Shown: piece by piece, positions 1 through 4,962 of the stretch
How positions within the stretch are numbered: the stretch's first letter is position 1
Layout: every line of letters begins with the position of its first letter
NCBI GenBank assembly: GCA_031270615.1
Contig: JAISXE010000121.1
Location: 1-5,832, forward strand
From: Spirochaetia bacterium
Lineage (GTDB): Bacteria > Spirochaetota > Spirochaetia > DTKZ01
Length of the DNA: 5,832 nt
Direction of reading: 5' to 3'
Translations under genes and position numbers: made by a program
The notes under the pieces: model-generated
What the model was told of the DNA's origin: nothing
The model's database searches: none
The model's input: only the letters and a program-made list of their open reading frames with translations

Positions 1-1266
1 AAAAATAGCTATGCGTTTCCCAGCCTGGTCCTTGTCGGGATAATCCACGGAATGGTCCACACGCTGAGTCTTTTCCTTAGCCCCATTAACGCGGAGCTTG
101 CCCGCTATTTCCAGCTTGAATCCATAACCGGCGTGACCGCGTTCAAAACCAGCTACCTCCTGGTCTACGCCGCAAGCAACCTTGTCTTTGGCGCGCTCAC
201 GAACCGCATTTCCGCGCGCCTCACCCTCGGACTGGGAATCACGCTCAACGGCGCGGCCGTCATGGCCTTCTGCCTTGCCCCGCCCGATGGAATCGTCCTG
301 ATGCACGCCCTGTGGATACTGGGAGCAGTCGGCGGCGGGGTGTACCATCCCGTGGCAAACGTCTTTATCACGCGGCTGTACCCGCTGCGCAAGGGCTGGG
401 CCCTGGGCATCACGGGCATGGGCGCAAGCGTCGGCTACGCCTTCGGCCCCCTCCTGACGGGTTTCCTCTCCTCCGTCCTGCTCTTCACCTGGAAGGATGT
501 TTCCCTCGTCTTCGGCGGCCTCGCCCTGGCCTGCGGCGGCGCGGCGCTCCTCCTGCTCCGCGATGTCCGCGGGGATTCCGCCGGGGACACGCCCCCCGGA
601 AACACCGCGCGCAACCCGCCGCCGGAAAAGCAAAAAAGCCCCATCGGCCTGGGCCGCGGATTGTGGGGCCTTCTGGTATTCGTTACCCTCATCGCCGGAA
701 TCCGGGACATAGGGATGTGGACGACCCTGGATATTTCGGATTTCTATATAACCGGCATACGCGCGGAGCCGCTGGACACCGCGTGGATACTCTTTTTCAT
801 GTACCTCCCCGCCATCTTCGTCCAGCCCTTTGTAGGCAGCCTCTCCGACCGCATAGGCCGCGGGAGCCTCTCCGTTATCGTCTTGTCCGGCTACGGCCTC
901 GCCCTCGTCTTCGCGGCCTTTGTCCCCGCGGGCCTCCTGGTCCTCCCCTACGCCCTCATCGGCCTCACCCAAAGCCCCTCCACGCCCCTCCTGGAAGCCT
1001 TTGTCTCCGACTACGCCACCCCGCGCAAAAGGGGCCTCATCTTCGGCATCTACATCACCGCCGTCACCGGCCTGGGGGCCCTGGGACCCCTCTGCGGAGG
1101 GATCTTCCTCGACGCCTTCGGCAGGACGGCAGGCAGCTTCCGCTCCCTGTTTGTCATCATGGGAATCCTCGTCTCGCTGGGCGCCCTGGCAATGGCTTTT
1201 TCCGGCCCCGTGCTCCGGCGCCTGGGCCTGAGGCCCGCTGCGGCCGCGCGGGAAACCGCCATGTGA
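1..1266 (+). CDS. Major facilitator superfamily (MFS) transporter, N-terminus cut by window edge
   Basis: Inner-membrane secondary transporter of the MFS type; the substrate cannot be read from the sequence. The frame is open from base 1, and the residues before the first ATG (base 52) already form the first half of transmembrane helix 1 (AFPSLVLVGIIHGMVHTLSL). That ATG also lacks a Shine-Dalgarno, so the true start lies upstream. The 421 visible residues are close to the usual 400-420, so few are missing. Numbering from base 1, motif-A loops follow helix 2 (GALTNRISAR, about 64-73) and helix 8 (GSLSDRIGR, about 279-287), marking the two six-helix halves. A hydrophilic linker of about 30 residues (188-217), rich in Pro, Gly and charges, joins the halves. 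The stretch YHPVANVFITRLYPLRKGWA near helix 4 is typical of the family. The C-terminus is short and Arg/Ala-rich. It is convergent with the next gene, with a hairpin terminator between them. Family is confident, function open. Confidence 0.9.
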   Translation, partial: KNSYAFPSLVLVGIIHGMVHTLSLFLSPINAELARYFQLESITGVTAFKTSYLLVYAASNLVFGALTNRISARLTLGLGITLNGAAVMAFCLAPPDGIVLMHALWILGAVGGGVYHPVANVFITRLYPLRKGWALGITGMGASVGYAFGPLLTGFLSSVLLFTWKDVSLVFGGLALACGGAALLLLRDVRGDSAGDTPPGNTARNPPPEKQKSPIGLGRGLWGLLVFVTLIAGIRDIGMWTTLDISDFYITGIRAEPLDTAWILFFMYLPAIFVQPFVGSLSDRIGRGSLSVIVLSGYGLALVFAAFVPAGLLVLPYALIGLTQSPSTPLLEAFVSDYATPRKRGLIFGIYITAVTGLGALGPLCGGIFLDAFGRTAGSFRSLFVIMGILVSLGALAMAFSGPVLRRLGLRPAAAARETAM

Positions 1267-1347
1267 CCACCCGGAAATAAGAGACCGCAGGCCACCAGGA
1301 ATTCAAAGTATCAATAAGTTTGTTATGAAAATTTTTAAAAATCCCCT

Positions 1348-1384
1348 AAAACTGGCAAAATTGTCCGCAATTTGGCCAGTTTTT
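1348..1384 (+). terminator. Probable intrinsic terminator of the MFS gene, possibly bidirectional
   Basis: The 16-base arms at 1348-1363 and 1368-1383 pair with a single A-G mismatch around the loop TCCG. The left arm opens with AAAA and the right arm ends in a T-run (1380-1384), the A-stem-T layout of an intrinsic terminator on either strand. It lies 82 bases after the MFS stop and could also stop transcripts of the convergent 70-residue gene. The T-run is short and partly inside the stem, so efficiency is uncertain. Confidence 0.6.
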
Positions 1385-1414
1385 ACCCGCTGTCAACAAG
1401 TTAAGAAAATATGT

Positions 1415-1527
1415 GCGCATTTTTGGCGTCGGAACGCCAAAAACCGGGCTTTCCGCTCCAAGTCCTCGGATTTGCCCATGCAAATCCTGCGGGCTTTCCG
1501 CTTCAATCCCTTGCGCCCCACGGGCTT
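1415..1527 (+). repeat. Modular hairpin-string repeat, copy A
   Basis: This is an intergenic element with a second copy at 5711-5825 in the same orientation. In order: hairpin H1, arms TTTTTGGCGT (1420-1429) and ACGCCAAAAA (1434-1443); box 1, a 6-bp stem (GGGCTT 1446-1451 with AAGTCC 1460-1465, one G-U) around loop TCCGCTCC; hairpin H2, arms GGATTTGC (1468-1475) and GCAAATCC (1480-1487); box 2, GGGCTT 1491-1496 with AATCCC 1505-1510, one mismatch, loop TCCGCTTC; and a small hairpin GCCC-CAC-GGGC (1515-1525). Boxes 1 and 2 are a 22-base direct repeat with 19 identities, 45 bases apart. Box sequences are nearly identical to copy B, whereas H1 and H2 stems are unrelated in sequence but still paired. 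No open frame of credible coding character crosses it. Strand is given by box orientation; whether it is transcribed is unknown. Confidence 0.8.
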
Positions 1528-1650
1528 CTCGGGTTTTGGAACAACCTCATAAATGGGAAGGTTTTTTTAACTCCTCTGTTATCTGTGTATCCTGCCTGTC
1601 TTGTCGGTGGGGTCCGTGCTTATCTTCGTTGAAGGCCCTGCGAAGGCCCT
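1528..1650. other. Gene-free stretch with a short tandem duplication
   Basis: This is the remainder of the gap between the hairpin-string repeat and the orphan gene. It holds a GT-rich tract resembling 'ctgtgt' low-complexity text (about 1574-1620) and a tandem duplication of GAAGGCCCT (1631-1639 and 1642-1650) that runs into the stop codon of the 70-residue gene. I see no promoter, RNA gene or convincing terminator here. Confidence 0.5.
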
Positions 1651-1861
1651 ATGCCGACTCCGCCTTTGCCGCCTCGAGCTCCGTCAGGTAGCCCGTGGCC
1701 ACAAGGGTCTCGAAAAGGCGGCGGGGCATGGACTGCTTCGTCTGGACCTCGTAACCGTCCTTGATCGTCACGATATGCACGAAAAACGCATCGTCCGTTT
1801 CGGACAGCACATTCATGCACATCTGCGAACCGGCATGCGATTTCACTTTATACTGGAACAT
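1649..1861 (-). CDS. Small conserved-looking hypothetical protein, 70 aa
   Basis: I do not recognise this protein. The frame extends to a GTG at 1873, but the ATG at 1861 is preceded by a perfect GGAGG five bases upstream, and that motif falls inside the GTG reading, so the ATG is the start. The product is 70 residues, soluble, with no signal peptide or membrane helix. The first half reads like alternating beta strands (FQYKVKSHAG, then AFFVHIVTIKDGYEVQ). The second half is a probable helix or helix pair (MPRRLFETLVATGYLTELEA) with an Ala/Glu tail. A small beta-then-alpha fold is plausible, but no catalytic or metal motif is visible. It lies 209 bases beyond the acylphosphatase gene on the same strand and may be monocistronic. 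The strong ribosome site and sensible composition argue that it is real. Confidence 0.7.
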   Translation of the reverse strand: MFQYKVKSHAGSQMCMNVLSETDDAFFVHIVTIKDGYEVQTKQSMPRRLFETLVATGYLTELEAAKAESA

Positions 1862-1866
1862 ATAAT

Positions 1867-1871
1867 CCTCC
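1867..1871 (-). promoter_or_regulatory. Ribosome binding site that fixes the orphan's start
   Basis: GGAGG on the - strand, separated by ATTAT from the ATG at 1861. It excludes the longer GTG start at 1873, since the motif would then be coding. Confidence 0.75.
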
Positions 1872-1902
1872 ACAGTTTTCGTCTCTTTAGTGTCATCGGC
1901 AT

Positions 1903-1916
1903 TTTCCCCGGGGAAA
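1903..1916. repeat. Perfect 14-bp palindrome upstream of the orphan gene
   Basis: TTTCCCCGGGGAAA is fully symmetric with no spacer and lies 42 bases upstream of the ATG at 1861. No T-run follows it on either strand, so it is not a terminator. It could be an operator or chance; no clear -35/-10 pair was found near it. Confidence 0.35.
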
Positions 1917-2070
1917 CTAAGCGCAAACCGCGCTCCGTGGGGAGTGGGGTGTTAGCGATCAGATACCTAAACCCATACCCGCCAAAGCCATTCAACGGAA
2001 CGAAAAATTGGCGGCATGTATGAGGCAACTTCGTTTTCCGCTTTCTGCGCGCGGCAAATTCCGTATCGGG

Positions 2071-2382
2071 TCAATACTCGATTTCAAATGCGTGGTACTT
2101 CCGGGCGGGGGGAATTTGGTTTGCTTCGATTCTGTCCACCCGCGCGAAGGGCGGTCCCCTGCGCAGGGCCGCCGTGAAAACCTGCAGCGCGTCCGCCTGC
2201 CCCTGGCATTCGCAGATGACCGTGCCGTCGGCCTCGTTGCGCACCCAGCCCCGGATCCCCAGCCGCAGGGCGTGCCGGTAAGCCCAGGAGCGAAAGCCGA
2301 CGCCCTGGATCCTGCCGAAAACGCGCAGGCGCAGTGTCTCCTGGAAGGAAGCGCCGCGCGGGGGAGACCCTTGAGCGTCCAC
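2071..2382 (-). CDS. acyP: Acylphosphatase
   Basis: Small cytoplasmic enzyme that hydrolyses acyl phosphates such as acetyl phosphate or 1,3-bisphosphoglycerate to the carboxylate and phosphate. At 103 residues it is slightly longer than the usual 90-100 because of an N-terminal tail of about 15 residues. The family signature is intact: FGRIQGVGFR (22-31) with catalytic Arg31, and GWVRN (45-49) with catalytic Asn49, followed by the usual DGTV strand. The C-terminus FEIEY matches the last strand of the ferredoxin-like fold. The start is a GTG with AGGAA four bases upstream, only 12 bases after the stop of the HTH-receiver regulator, so the two are probably co-transcribed from the promoter at 3041-3068. 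The family call is near certain. The physiological substrate and the reason for the pairing are unknown. Confidence 0.95.
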   Translation of the reverse strand: MDAQGSPPRGASFQETLRLRVFGRIQGVGFRSWAYRHALRLGIRGWVRNEADGTVICECQGQADALQVFTAALRRGPPFARVDRIEANQIPPARKYHAFEIEY

Positions 2383-2394
2383 CGGGTTCCTGTC

Positions 2395-3015
2395 TTATTT
2401 GGCGGCGTGTTGGGCGGGCGCGAAGGAAGTGATTACGTCTACAAAGTCGTTGTCGTTTAGGGGTTTTGTCAGAAAGGCATCCGCCCCGTTCGCGAGGACG
2501 GCCGCTTTTACGCGATTGTCCCGCGTGTCTGCAAGGATCAGGATTCGCGCGGAACCGCCGGTGAGGAGGTCTTTTATTTTTTTGCAAATTGTTGGTTCGT
2601 TGAAACCTGGCAGGCTTGCATCCAGGATGACAAGGCCGGGCCTTTCTTCGGCAAGGATTTTTCCCGCCTCCAGGCCGTCAAAGGCCAGCAAAACGGTCAC
2701 TTCGGGGAAGTTGTCGCGCAGGACCTGCCGCACCCGCGAGTTGTGGTTCCCGTCCCCGCCGATAACAAGCGCCTTTTGGAGGGAGCCATCCTCCGGGCGG
2801 AGGGAGAGCAGTTCCTGGGGGATTTTCATGTTCCTTGACTCCATAAAGGAAAGCAGGTCCTCGGGATACACGCGGTACTGCCCCCCGGGGGTGGTAAAGG
2901 CCTTGATGTTCCCCCGCTTAATCCAATTGATGGCCGTCTGGTTTTTGAAACCGCAGATGTTGGCCATTTCCAACGCAGAAAAGAGACGAATCGACAAATC
3001 GTTTTTTGTTATCAT
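2395..3015 (-). CDS. HTH (excisionase/MerR-like) - receiver domain regulator, atypical response regulator
   Basis: Probable transcription regulator of 206 residues with reversed architecture: DNA-binding head first, receiver last. Residues about 9-62 form an excisionase/AlpA-type winged helix-turn-helix (FSALEMANICGF, INWIKRGNIKAF, then the wing TTPGGQYRVYPEDLLSF). A short linker ends in MKIPQELL. Residues about 80-198 are a receiver with the phosphoacceptor-position Asp132 (VILDASLPG) and the conserved Lys184 (FLTKPL). By eye, the acidic pair normally found after strand 1 reads Gly86-Gly87, with an Asp only at 88. The Thr/Ser switch position reads Ala162 (ILILAD). Phosphorylation may therefore be weak or absent. 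No sensor kinase is nearby. The ATG has AGAAGG 12 bases upstream, which is long but usable; the next Met (17) would cut the HTH. It is transcribed from a strong promoter and probably shares a message with acyP. Confidence 0.85.
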   Translation of the reverse strand: MITKNDLSIRLFSALEMANICGFKNQTAINWIKRGNIKAFTTPGGQYRVYPEDLLSFMESRNMKIPQELLSLRPEDGSLQKALVIGGDGNHNSRVRQVLRDNFPEVTVLLAFDGLEAGKILAEERPGLVILDASLPGFNEPTICKKIKDLLTGGSARILILADTRDNRVKAAVLANGADAFLTKPLNDNDFVDVITSFAPAQHAAK

Positions 3016-3040
3016 TTTCTTTTATTACCTTCTGCAATTA

Positions 3041-3068
3041 ATGATATCTACTCTAGCAAGAATGTCAA
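3041..3068 (-). promoter_or_regulatory. Sigma-70-type promoter of the HTH-receiver regulator and acyP
   Basis: On the - strand, a perfect -35 TTGACA (3063-3068), a 16-base spacer and -10 TATCAT (3041-3046, five of six to consensus). Transcription should begin near 3034, giving a leader of about 19 bases to the ATG at 3015. The surroundings are AT-rich compared with the genes. Confidence 0.8.
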
Positions 3069-3133
3069 GAAAAGGAAACGAAAAGATAAAACCCTGCAAA
3101 AAGGGAAAAAACCTGAATTTCTCCAAACCATGC

Positions 3134-3583
3134 CTATTCGCCAGTTTCGCCATATTTTCGTATTTCGCTTAGTGAATAGCCTTTGCGCAGAAGGAGGGAC
3201 ACGAGCCGGTTTTCGCCGCCCCGCGCCTGCGCGAGGATTTTCGCCTTTGCCCGGAAAAAGGCCGCGCGGTATTCCTCGCCGCGCGAGGCCTCCCGCACCG
3301 CCGCCTCGGCTGTCTGCCGGTCCACGCCCCTCTGCCGAAGCCCCTCCGCGAGGCGCCGCGCGCCCTCGTCCTTCCGCTTCTGCCGGAACTCTATCCACAG
3401 GGCGGCAAAACGCCTGTCGTCAAGGAGCTTCTCTTCGGTAAGCCGGGAAAGGGCCTGCGCCACTTCGCTTTCCGCATAGCCCCGCGCGAGGAGTTTCCGT
3501 TCCAGGGAGCGCCCGCAGTGTTCCGCCGCCGCCAGAAGGCCGAGCGCCCTGTCATAGCAGGAAAGAAAAATCTTTTTCCGCAT
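3134..3583 (-). CDS. recX: RecX family regulatory protein
   Basis: Cytoplasmic modulator of RecA filaments, known in other bacteria to inhibit RecA-driven strand exchange. The product is 149 residues of helical three-helix repeats: ALGLLAAAEHCGRSLERKLL and the following RGYAESEVAQALSRL, then LLDDRRFAALWIE, then the Arg-rich RRLAEGLRQRGVD and a degenerate C-terminal repeat (RLVSLLLRKGYSLSEIRKY). This is the canonical RecX order. The frame stays open upstream to 3712, but those codons overlap rpsI and its terminator and look non-coding; the ATG at 3583 begins the family-like region. It has no visible Shine-Dalgarno and sits three bases after the T-tract of the rpsI terminator. Expression may depend on read-through, or the mRNA may be leaderless. 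Identity is confident; the start is probable. Confidence 0.88.
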   Translation of the reverse strand: MRKKIFLSCYDRALGLLAAAEHCGRSLERKLLARGYAESEVAQALSRLTEEKLLDDRRFAALWIEFRQKRKDEGARRLAEGLRQRGVDRQTAEAAVREASRGEEYRAAFFRAKAKILAQARGGENRLVSLLLRKGYSLSEIRKYGETGE

Positions 3584-3586
3584 AGC

Positions 3587-3621
3587 AAAAAAAGCCCCGG
3601 CGGAAAATTTTCCGCCGGGGC
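3587..3621 (-). terminator. Strong intrinsic terminator of the rplM-rpsI operon
   Basis: On the - strand, arms GCCCCGGCGG (3612-3621) and CCGCCGGGGC (3594-3603) flank AAAATTTT, giving a perfect 28-bp palindrome followed directly by seven Ts (3587-3593). This is a textbook terminator 29 bases after the rpsI stop. The recX ATG follows after only three more bases. Confidence 0.92.
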
Positions 3622-3650
3622 TGTGGTTTGCCGCCGGTATTCTTTGCCGT

Positions 3651-4046
3651 TTACCGCTTGGAGAACTGGAAGCGCCGGCGGGCCTTGCGCTGGCCGTACT
3701 TCTTCCTTTCAACCATGCGGGAATCCCGCGTCAGAAAGCCGTTGGCGCGCAGCGCGGGCAGATTCGTCTCGTCCTGGGCGACGAGGGCCCGCGCTATGCC
3801 GTGGCGGACCGCCCCTGCCTGCCCGGTCAGGCCCCCCCCGGCCACCGTGATCTTGATGTCGTAGGACGCCTCGCTGGAAGTGACCGCCAAGGGCTGCTTT
3901 ACCATATAGACGTGCTCCTTGTTGACAAAATAGAGGGGGAGGTCTTTGCCGTTCACGGTAATCGTTCCCGTGCCTGGGGTCAGGAACACGCGGGCAACGG
4001 CTGTTTTTCTCCGCCCGGTACCTGGTTTTTTTGTCGCAACACTCAT
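3651..4046 (-). CDS. rpsI: 30S ribosomal protein S9 (uS9)
   Basis: Structural protein of the small ribosomal subunit head whose C-terminal tail reaches the P-site tRNA. The 131 residues match the family length. Hallmarks are the N-terminal GTGRRKTAVARVFLTPGTG, ITVNG, the mid-protein VAGGGLTGQAGAVRHGIARA, and the basic tail ending FSKR with its terminal Arg. The usual Pro in RRRPQFSKR is Phe here. The ATG has GAGGAG about seven bases upstream. It follows rplM by 21 bases, the classic L13-S9 operon, and is ended by the terminator at 3587-3621. Confidence 0.98.
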   Translation of the reverse strand: MSVATKKPGTGRRKTAVARVFLTPGTGTITVNGKDLPLYFVNKEHVYMVKQPLAVTSSEASYDIKITVAGGGLTGQAGAVRHGIARALVAQDETNLPALRANGFLTRDSRMVERKKYGQRKARRRFQFSKR

Positions 4047-4067
4047 GGAATATTCTCCTCACCTTCC

Positions 4068-4496
4068 TTAGATTTCAAGCGTTTCGGGCTGTTGGGCCGC
4101 GTGGGGATGGCTTTCGCCGGCATAGACTTTCGCGTTGCCGAACAGTTTCCTGCCAAGCCTGTTTTTGGGCAGCATCCCGCGGATGGCCGTTTCCAGCGGG
4201 TAGGCGGGTTTTTTGGCCATTACTTTTTCGAAACTCCGGGCCTTCATTCCGCCCACATAGCCCGAGTAATTGTAGTAGATCTTGTCCGTCCGTTTGCGTC
4301 CGGTGACGGCGATCTTCGCGGCATTAATCACGATAACATAGTCGCCGATTTCCTGGTGGGGAACGTACAGGGGCTTGTGCTTGCCGCGCAGGAGCGAGGC
4401 CACCTTCACCGCCACACTGCCCAGGGTTTTGCCGCTTGCGTCGATAAGATACCACTTGCGTTTTATATCTTTCAGTTTTACATACAGCGTTTTCAT
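4068..4496 (-). CDS. rplM: 50S ribosomal protein L13 (uL13)
   Basis: Early-assembly protein of the large subunit, binding 23S rRNA. The 142 residues are exactly the common length. Hallmarks are RKWYLIDASGKTLGSVAVKV near the N-terminus, LLRGKHKPLYVPHQEIGDYV, the VTGRKRTDKIYYNYSGYVGG segment, and RGMLPKNRLGRKLFGNAKVY with AGESHPH towards the end. It is the first gene of the rplM-rpsI operon. A GGAAAG/AAGGA purine stretch precedes the ATG. From the promoter at 4533-4561 the leader is only about 30 bases, which leaves little room for an L13-type autoregulatory leader. Confidence 0.98.
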   Translation of the reverse strand: MKTLYVKLKDIKRKWYLIDASGKTLGSVAVKVASLLRGKHKPLYVPHQEIGDYVIVINAAKIAVTGRKRTDKIYYNYSGYVGGMKARSFEKVMAKKPAYPLETAIRGMLPKNRLGRKLFGNAKVYAGESHPHAAQQPETLEI

Positions 4497-4532
4497 CTTT
4501 CCAAAATCCTTCCTTTTCTTTAACGGGATGCA

Positions 4533-4561
4533 ATCCTACCACAACCGTAAAAATTGTTCAA
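4533..4561 (-). promoter_or_regulatory. Promoter of the rplM-rpsI operon
   Basis: On the - strand, -35 TTGAAC (4556-4561), a 17-base spacer and -10 TAGGAT (4533-4538). The predicted transcription start is near 4526. A perfect 12-bp inverted repeat ends four bases upstream of the -35. Confidence 0.7.
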
Positions 4562-4564
4562 GAG

Positions 4565-4591
4565 GGCAATTTTTGCCCCGCAAAAATTGCC
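4565..4591. repeat. Perfect 12-bp inverted repeat next to the rplM promoter
   Basis: Arms GGCAATTTTTGC (4565-4576) and GCAAAAATTGCC (4580-4591) around CCC. No T-run directly follows the stem on either strand, so it is a poor terminator. Its AT-rich arms just upstream of the -35 could act as an upstream promoter element or a protein site, or it may belong to the inverted-repeat cluster that continues to 4765. Confidence 0.6.
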
Positions 4592-4593
4592 AA

Positions 4594-4765
4594 CGGAAAT
4601 TGCGAAGGAAATCGCGTGATAGCCCCCAGCGTTCTACCGGGTAGGCAACAACCTGCCTGAATGCAGCGCGATTGCCCGCAATCGCAGTCGCGGTTTACCG
4701 CACCTTCCGCGATTTCCCTGGCTTGCAACCACTGGGCGAAGCCCCCCACAACCACGCAATTTCCG
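4594..4765. repeat. Nested long-range inverted repeats in the rplM-rhomboid gap
   Basis: Three perfect pairings nest inside one another. The outer pair is CGGAAATTGCG (4594-4604) with CGCAATTTCCG (4755-4765), 11 bp. The middle pair is GGAAATCGCG (4607-4616) with CGCGATTTCC (4708-4717), 10 bp. The inner hairpin is GCGATTGC (4668-4675) with GCAATCGC (4678-4685), 8 bp around CC. Between middle and outer arms lies GGGC-GAA-GCCC (4734-4744). No coding frame here looks real. A folded RNA or a decayed mobile repeat are both possible; I cannot name a family. Confidence 0.5.
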
Positions 4766-4777
4766 TGATTGCCCTGC

Positions 4778-4867
4778 CGGGGCGCAGCCCCGTGTTGGCA
4801 AAGCAAAACGGTCCGCCGCCCATGCAGCCGGGATTGCAGCGGAAATCCCGCAGACCCCCCAAGGGGG
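4778..4867 (-). repeat. Hairpin-box repeat, single box (copy C)
   Basis: On the - strand, GGGATT - TCCGCTGC - AATCCC (4849 down to 4830) is a perfect 6-bp stem with the same loop type as the boxes of copies A and B. Including two preceding bases it matches box 2 of copy B at 21 of 22 positions. It is flanked by other hairpins: CCCCC-TT-GGGGG (4856-4867 as CCCCC-AA-GGGGG on +) and CGGGGC-GCA-GCCCCG (4778-4792). This gives the same hairpin-box-hairpin plan but with different flanking sequence. Confidence 0.6.
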
Positions 4868-4962
4868 CCGCGGCCCAGAACCAACAAACGCGGAAACCAC
4901 TGACTTCCCGCGCACAATCCATGTCTTTGTCCGTAGTGTCTGTGGTTTCCCCCGCTTTGGAA
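4868..4962. other. Remaining gap downstream of the rhomboid gene
   Basis: This piece completes the 466-base gap between rplM and the rhomboid gene. It holds a small GC palindrome, GGGCCGCGGCCC read across 4865-4876 on the - strand, and a GT-rich tract (about 4918-4950) resembling the one at 1574-1620. I see no clear intrinsic terminator for the rhomboid gene and no gene. Confidence 0.4.

Noticed and set aside
52..54. ATG at 52 as the true MFS start
   Set aside because: It would remove half of transmembrane helix 1, has no Shine-Dalgarno, and the frame is open to base 1.
1415..1527. Integron attC site or CRISPR repeat-spacer unit
   Set aside because: The boxes lack the GTTRRRY/RYYYAAC cores of attC, and the variable segments are self-complementary hairpins with only two boxes per copy, unlike CRISPR spacers.
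1862..1873. GTG start at 1873 for the 70-residue gene
   Set aside because: It would place the GGAGG ribosome site inside the coding sequence; the ATG at 1861 is ideally spaced from it.
1937..1973. Fragment resembling the 16S rRNA GTGGGGAG...AGATACC region
   Set aside because: Only short words match and no neighbouring rRNA sequence is present; coincidence is the simpler explanation.
1601..2460. Plus-strand open frames at 1601-2023 and 2008-2460
   Set aside because: They run antisense to the 70-residue, acylphosphatase and regulator genes, lack family features and reflect GC-rich shadow frames.
3088..3105. Terminator of recX (- strand CCCT-loop-AGGG followed by TTTT)
   Set aside because: A four-base stem and four Ts are too weak to call, and the region overlaps AT-rich promoter sequence.
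3584..3712. Longer recX start at 3712
   Set aside because: The extra 43 codons overlap the rpsI 3' end and its terminator palindrome and have no RecX-like sequence.
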